Part shown: one piece after another, positions 61,783 through 64,000 of the stretch
How the letters are laid out: the number at the start of each line of letters is the position of its first letter
Position numbering within the stretch: the stretch's first letter is position 1
Position numbers and translations under genes: made by a program
The notes under the pieces: generated by a model
Databases searched by the model: none
What the model was told of the DNA's origin: nothing
The model's input: only the letters and a program-made list of their open reading frames with translations
Source of the DNA: Streptomyces amritsarensis
GTDB taxonomy: Bacteria > Actinomycetota > Actinomycetes > Streptomycetales > Streptomycetaceae
DNA length: 64,000 bases
Direction of reading: 5' to 3'
Assembly: GCF_001953875.1 (NCBI RefSeq)
Contig: NZ_MQUR01000018.1
Span: forward strand, 1 to 64,000

Positions 61783-62528
61783 GCGAGACCCAAGAGCCGG
61801 ACCACGGCAACGACACCGGCGCGAGCGGGCCCGACGGCAGCGGCCTTCCCGCGCCCCGCGCCCAGGGCCCCGAGGTCATCGGCGTCCGCAAGGGCATGTT
61901 CGGCGCCGCGAGCGGCGGCGACACCAGCGGCTACGGCGGTCTCGTCCGCACCGTGGCCCTGCCCGGCGCCAGCTCCCGCCCGTACGGTTCCTACTTCGAC
62001 GAGGTGGCCGACGAGCTCGAAGGCGCCCTGGAGGAGCAGGACCTGCTCCCCGAGAACGCCATCGAGAAGACGGTGGTCGACCGGGGCGAGCTCACCTTCC
62101 ACATCGCCCGCGAGCACCTCGTGCGCGTCGCGCGCACCCTGCGCGACGACCCCGCCCTGCGGTTCGAGCTCTGCACCGGGGTCAGCGGAGTCCACTTCCC
62201 CGGGGACAAGGGCCGCGAGCTGCACGCCGTCTACCACCTGCGCTCGCTCACCCACGGCCGGATCCTGCGGCTGGAGGTGTCCGTCCCGGACGGCGACCCG
62301 CACGTCCCCTCGCTCGTCTGCGTCTACCCGACCAACGACTGGCACGAGCGCGAGGCGTACGACTTCTTCGGCCTGGTCTTCGACGGGCACCCGGCCCTCA
62401 CCCGGATCATGATGCCGGACGACTGGCAGGGCTTCCCCCAGCGCAAGGACTACCCGCTCGGCGGCATCCCCGTCGAGTACAAGGGCGCCCAGATCCCGGC
62501 TCCCGACCAGCGGAGGTCGTACAGCTGA
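61779..62528 (+). CDS. nuoC: NADH-quinone oxidoreductase subunit C
   Basis: 249 residues from GTG 61779. N-terminal ~60 residues are a low-complexity extension; the rest is the 30-kDa-type domain, with [31 protein letters not shown] (core: [11 protein letters not shown]) and [19 protein letters not shown]. Peripheral arm subunit. Its TGA overlaps the nuoD ATG. Confidence 0.96.
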   Translation: MSETQEPDHGNDTGASGPDGSGLPAPRAQGPEVIGVRKGMFGAASGGDTSGYGGLVRTVALPGASSRPYGSYFDEVADELEGALEEQDLLPENAIEKTVVDRGELTFHIAREHLVRVARTLRDDPALRFELCTGVSGVHFPGDKGRELHAVYHLRSLTHGRILRLEVSVPDGDPHVPSLVCVYPTNDWHEREAYDFFGLVFDGHPALTRIMMPDDWQGFPQRKDYPLGGIPVEYKGAQIPAPDQRRSYS

Positions 62529-63871
62529 TGTCCCCCATCACGAATGAAGAAGCAGGCAGCCACTCCTCCGCTCGCGAGACGACCGAGGGCACCGTCTACA
62601 CCGTCACCGGCGGCGACTGGGACGAGATCGTCCAGTCGGCGGCCAGGGCCGACGACGAGCGGATCGTCGTCAACATGGGTCCGCAGCACCCCTCCACCCA
62701 CGGCGTGCTCCGGCTGATCCTGGAGATCGACGGCGAGACCGTCACCGAGGCCCGCTGCGGCATCGGCTACCTCCACACCGGAATCGAGAAGAACCTCGAA
62801 TTCCGCAACTGGACGCAGGGCACCACCTTCGTCACGCGCATGGACTACCTGACGCCGTTCTTCAACGAGACGGCGTACTGCCTCGGCGTCGAGAAGCTGC
62901 TCGGCATCACCGACCAGATCCCCGACCGCGCCACCGTCATCCGCGTCCTGCTGATGGAGCTCAACCGGCTCTCCTCCCACCTGGTGTGCATCGCCACCGG
63001 GGGCATGGAGCTGGGCGCCACCACGATCATGATCTACGGCTTCCGCGACCGCGAGCTGATCCTCGACATCTACGAGCTGATCACCGGGCTGCGCATGAAC
63101 CACGCGTTCATCCGCCCCGGCGGCCTCGCGCAGGACCTGCCCCCGGGCGCCGTCGACCAGCTGCGCGAGTTCGTGAAGACCATGAAGAAGAACCTGCCGG
63201 AGTACGACAAGCTCGCCACCGGCAACCCCATCTTCAAGGCACGCATGCAGGACGTCGGCTACCTCGACCTCTCCGGCTGCATGGCGCTCGGCGCCACCGG
63301 CCCGATCCTGCGCTCCGCCGGCCTGCCCCACGACCTGCGCAAGTCCGACCCGTACTGCGGCTACGAGACCTACGACTTCGACGTGCCGACCACCGAGACC
63401 TGCGACTCCTACGGGCGGTTCCTGATCCGCCTGGAGGAGATGCGCCAGTCGCTGCGGATCGTCGAGCAGTGCCTGGAGCGGCTGGAGCCCGGCCCGGTGA
63501 TGGTCGCCGACAAGAAGATCGCCTGGCCGGCGCAGCTGGCCATGGGCCCCGACGGCCTCGGCAACTCGCTCGACCACATCAGGAACATCATGGGCACCTC
63601 CATGGAGGCCCTCATCCACCACTTCAAGCTGGTGACCGAGGGCTTCCGGGTGCCGGCCGGGCAGGTCTACGCCGCCGTCGAGTCGCCCAAGGGCGAGCTC
63701 GGCGTCCACGTCGTCTCCGACGGCGGCACCCGCCCCTACCGGGTCCACTTCCGCGATCCGTCCTTCACCAACCTGCAGGCCATGGCCGCGATGTGCGAGG
63801 GCGGCCAGGTCGCCGACGTCATCGTCGCCGTCGCCTCCATCGACCCCGTGATGGGAGGCGTCGACCGATGA
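62528..63871 (+). CDS. nuoD: NADH-quinone oxidoreductase subunit D
   Basis: 447 residues. The 49-kDa subunit: [17 protein letters not shown] with the quinone-site His, [15 protein letters not shown]-type [11 protein letters not shown] and the C-terminal [13 protein letters not shown]. Lines the quinone cavity with NuoB. ATGA overlap with nuoE. Confidence 0.97.
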   Translation: MSPITNEEAGSHSSARETTEGTVYTVTGGDWDEIVQSAARADDERIVVNMGPQHPSTHGVLRLILEIDGETVTEARCGIGYLHTGIEKNLEFRNWTQGTTFVTRMDYLTPFFNETAYCLGVEKLLGITDQIPDRATVIRVLLMELNRLSSHLVCIATGGMELGATTIMIYGFRDRELILDIYELITGLRMNHAFIRPGGLAQDLPPGAVDQLREFVKTMKKNLPEYDKLATGNPIFKARMQDVGYLDLSGCMALGATGPILRSAGLPHDLRKSDPYCGYETYDFDVPTTETCDSYGRFLIRLEEMRQSLRIVEQCLERLEPGPVMVADKKIAWPAQLAMGPDGLGNSLDHIRNIMGTSMEALIHHFKLVTEGFRVPAGQVYAAVESPKGELGVHVVSDGGTRPYRVHFRDPSFTNLQAMAAMCEGGQVADVIVAVASIDPVMGGVDR

Positions 63872-64000
63872 CCGCCAGTCCTCAGAACCGAGGAGTCCCG
63901 CTGGGGATGCCCCAGCTGCCCGCCCCCGACTTCCCGGCGGAGGTACGCGCGCGCCTCGAAGCGGACGCGAAGGAAGTCGTCGCCCGCTACCCCGACAGCC
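63868..64000 (+). CDS. nuoE: NADH-quinone oxidoreductase subunit E, cut by window end
   Basis: First 44 codons only ([20 protein letters not shown], then [21 protein letters not shown]). The helical start fits NuoE; the thioredoxin-like [2Fe-2S] part is beyond the window. Start overlaps the nuoD stop (ATGA). Confidence 0.85.
   Translation, partial: MTASPQNRGVPLGMPQLPAPDFPAEVRARLEADAKEVVARYPDS

Overview
The window is a piece of a Streptomyces chromosome, or that of a very close relative. The evidence is very high G+C, frequent GTG starts, Actinobacteria-specific families (DUF397 protein with an XRE/DUF5753 partner, DUF4229, DUF3152, conservon-like ATPase, actinobacterial leader peptide), and a gene order matching from memory the S. 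coelicolor region from hemL to nuo. No alignment could be run, so this placement is recognition only.

Layout. 0-3.4 kb: LuxR-type regulator, membrane-anchored 449-aa protein and a hypothetical protein. 3.5-11.1 kb: hemL, a histidine phosphatase, a deacetylase-like lipoprotein, then the System II cytochrome c biogenesis genes (ResA-like thioredoxin, CcdA, ResB, CcsB). 11.2-13.1 kb: SRPBCC protein, a divergent MarR/cupin pair around a near-perfect operator, and a PLDc_N membrane protein. 13.1-20.0 kb: futalosine menaquinone block (UbiD-type decarboxylase, 157-aa unknown, prenyltransferase, Uma2 nuclease, rhomboid protease, UbiX, Lrp/AsnC regulator, mqnE). 20.1-29.9 kb: acetyltransferase, a Cys-rich leader peptide before a DAACS-type transporter, an XRE/DUF397/ATPase regulatory trio, lipoprotein, acyl-CoA ligase, MarR. 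29.9-31.7 kb: a MarR-adjacent MFS efflux gene that is frameshifted.

32.1-44.6 kb is a defence island of visibly lower G+C at its left end. A cytosine-5 methyltransferase is divergent from three co-oriented genes ending in a 1814-residue DUF1998 helicase (Druantia type II-like: M, F, G, E). These are followed on the same strand by a translationally coupled ATPase/HNH pair (Septu-like PtuA/PtuB). A strong hairpin between the helicase and the ATPase argues for two transcription units. The island sits between otherwise ordinary chromosomal genes.

44.7-64.0 kb returns to core-type content: DHFR-fold protein, lytic transglycosylase, cold-shock protein, mqnA, Ser/Thr kinase, mqnC, a truncated amidohydrolase-like protein, a LuxR protein with a low-complexity tail, a DUF3152 protease-like protein, the demethylmenaquinone methyltransferase, glutaminase, geranylgeranyl-reductase-family flavoprotein, NlpC/P60 peptidase and nuoA-nuoE (the last cut by the window end).

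Functionally, much of the core DNA serves respiration: heme precursor (hemL), c-type cytochrome assembly, menaquinone synthesis (mqnA, mqnE, mqnC, prenyltransferase, decarboxylase, prenyl-FMN synthase, methyltransferase, side-chain reductase) and the menaquinone-reducing complex I.
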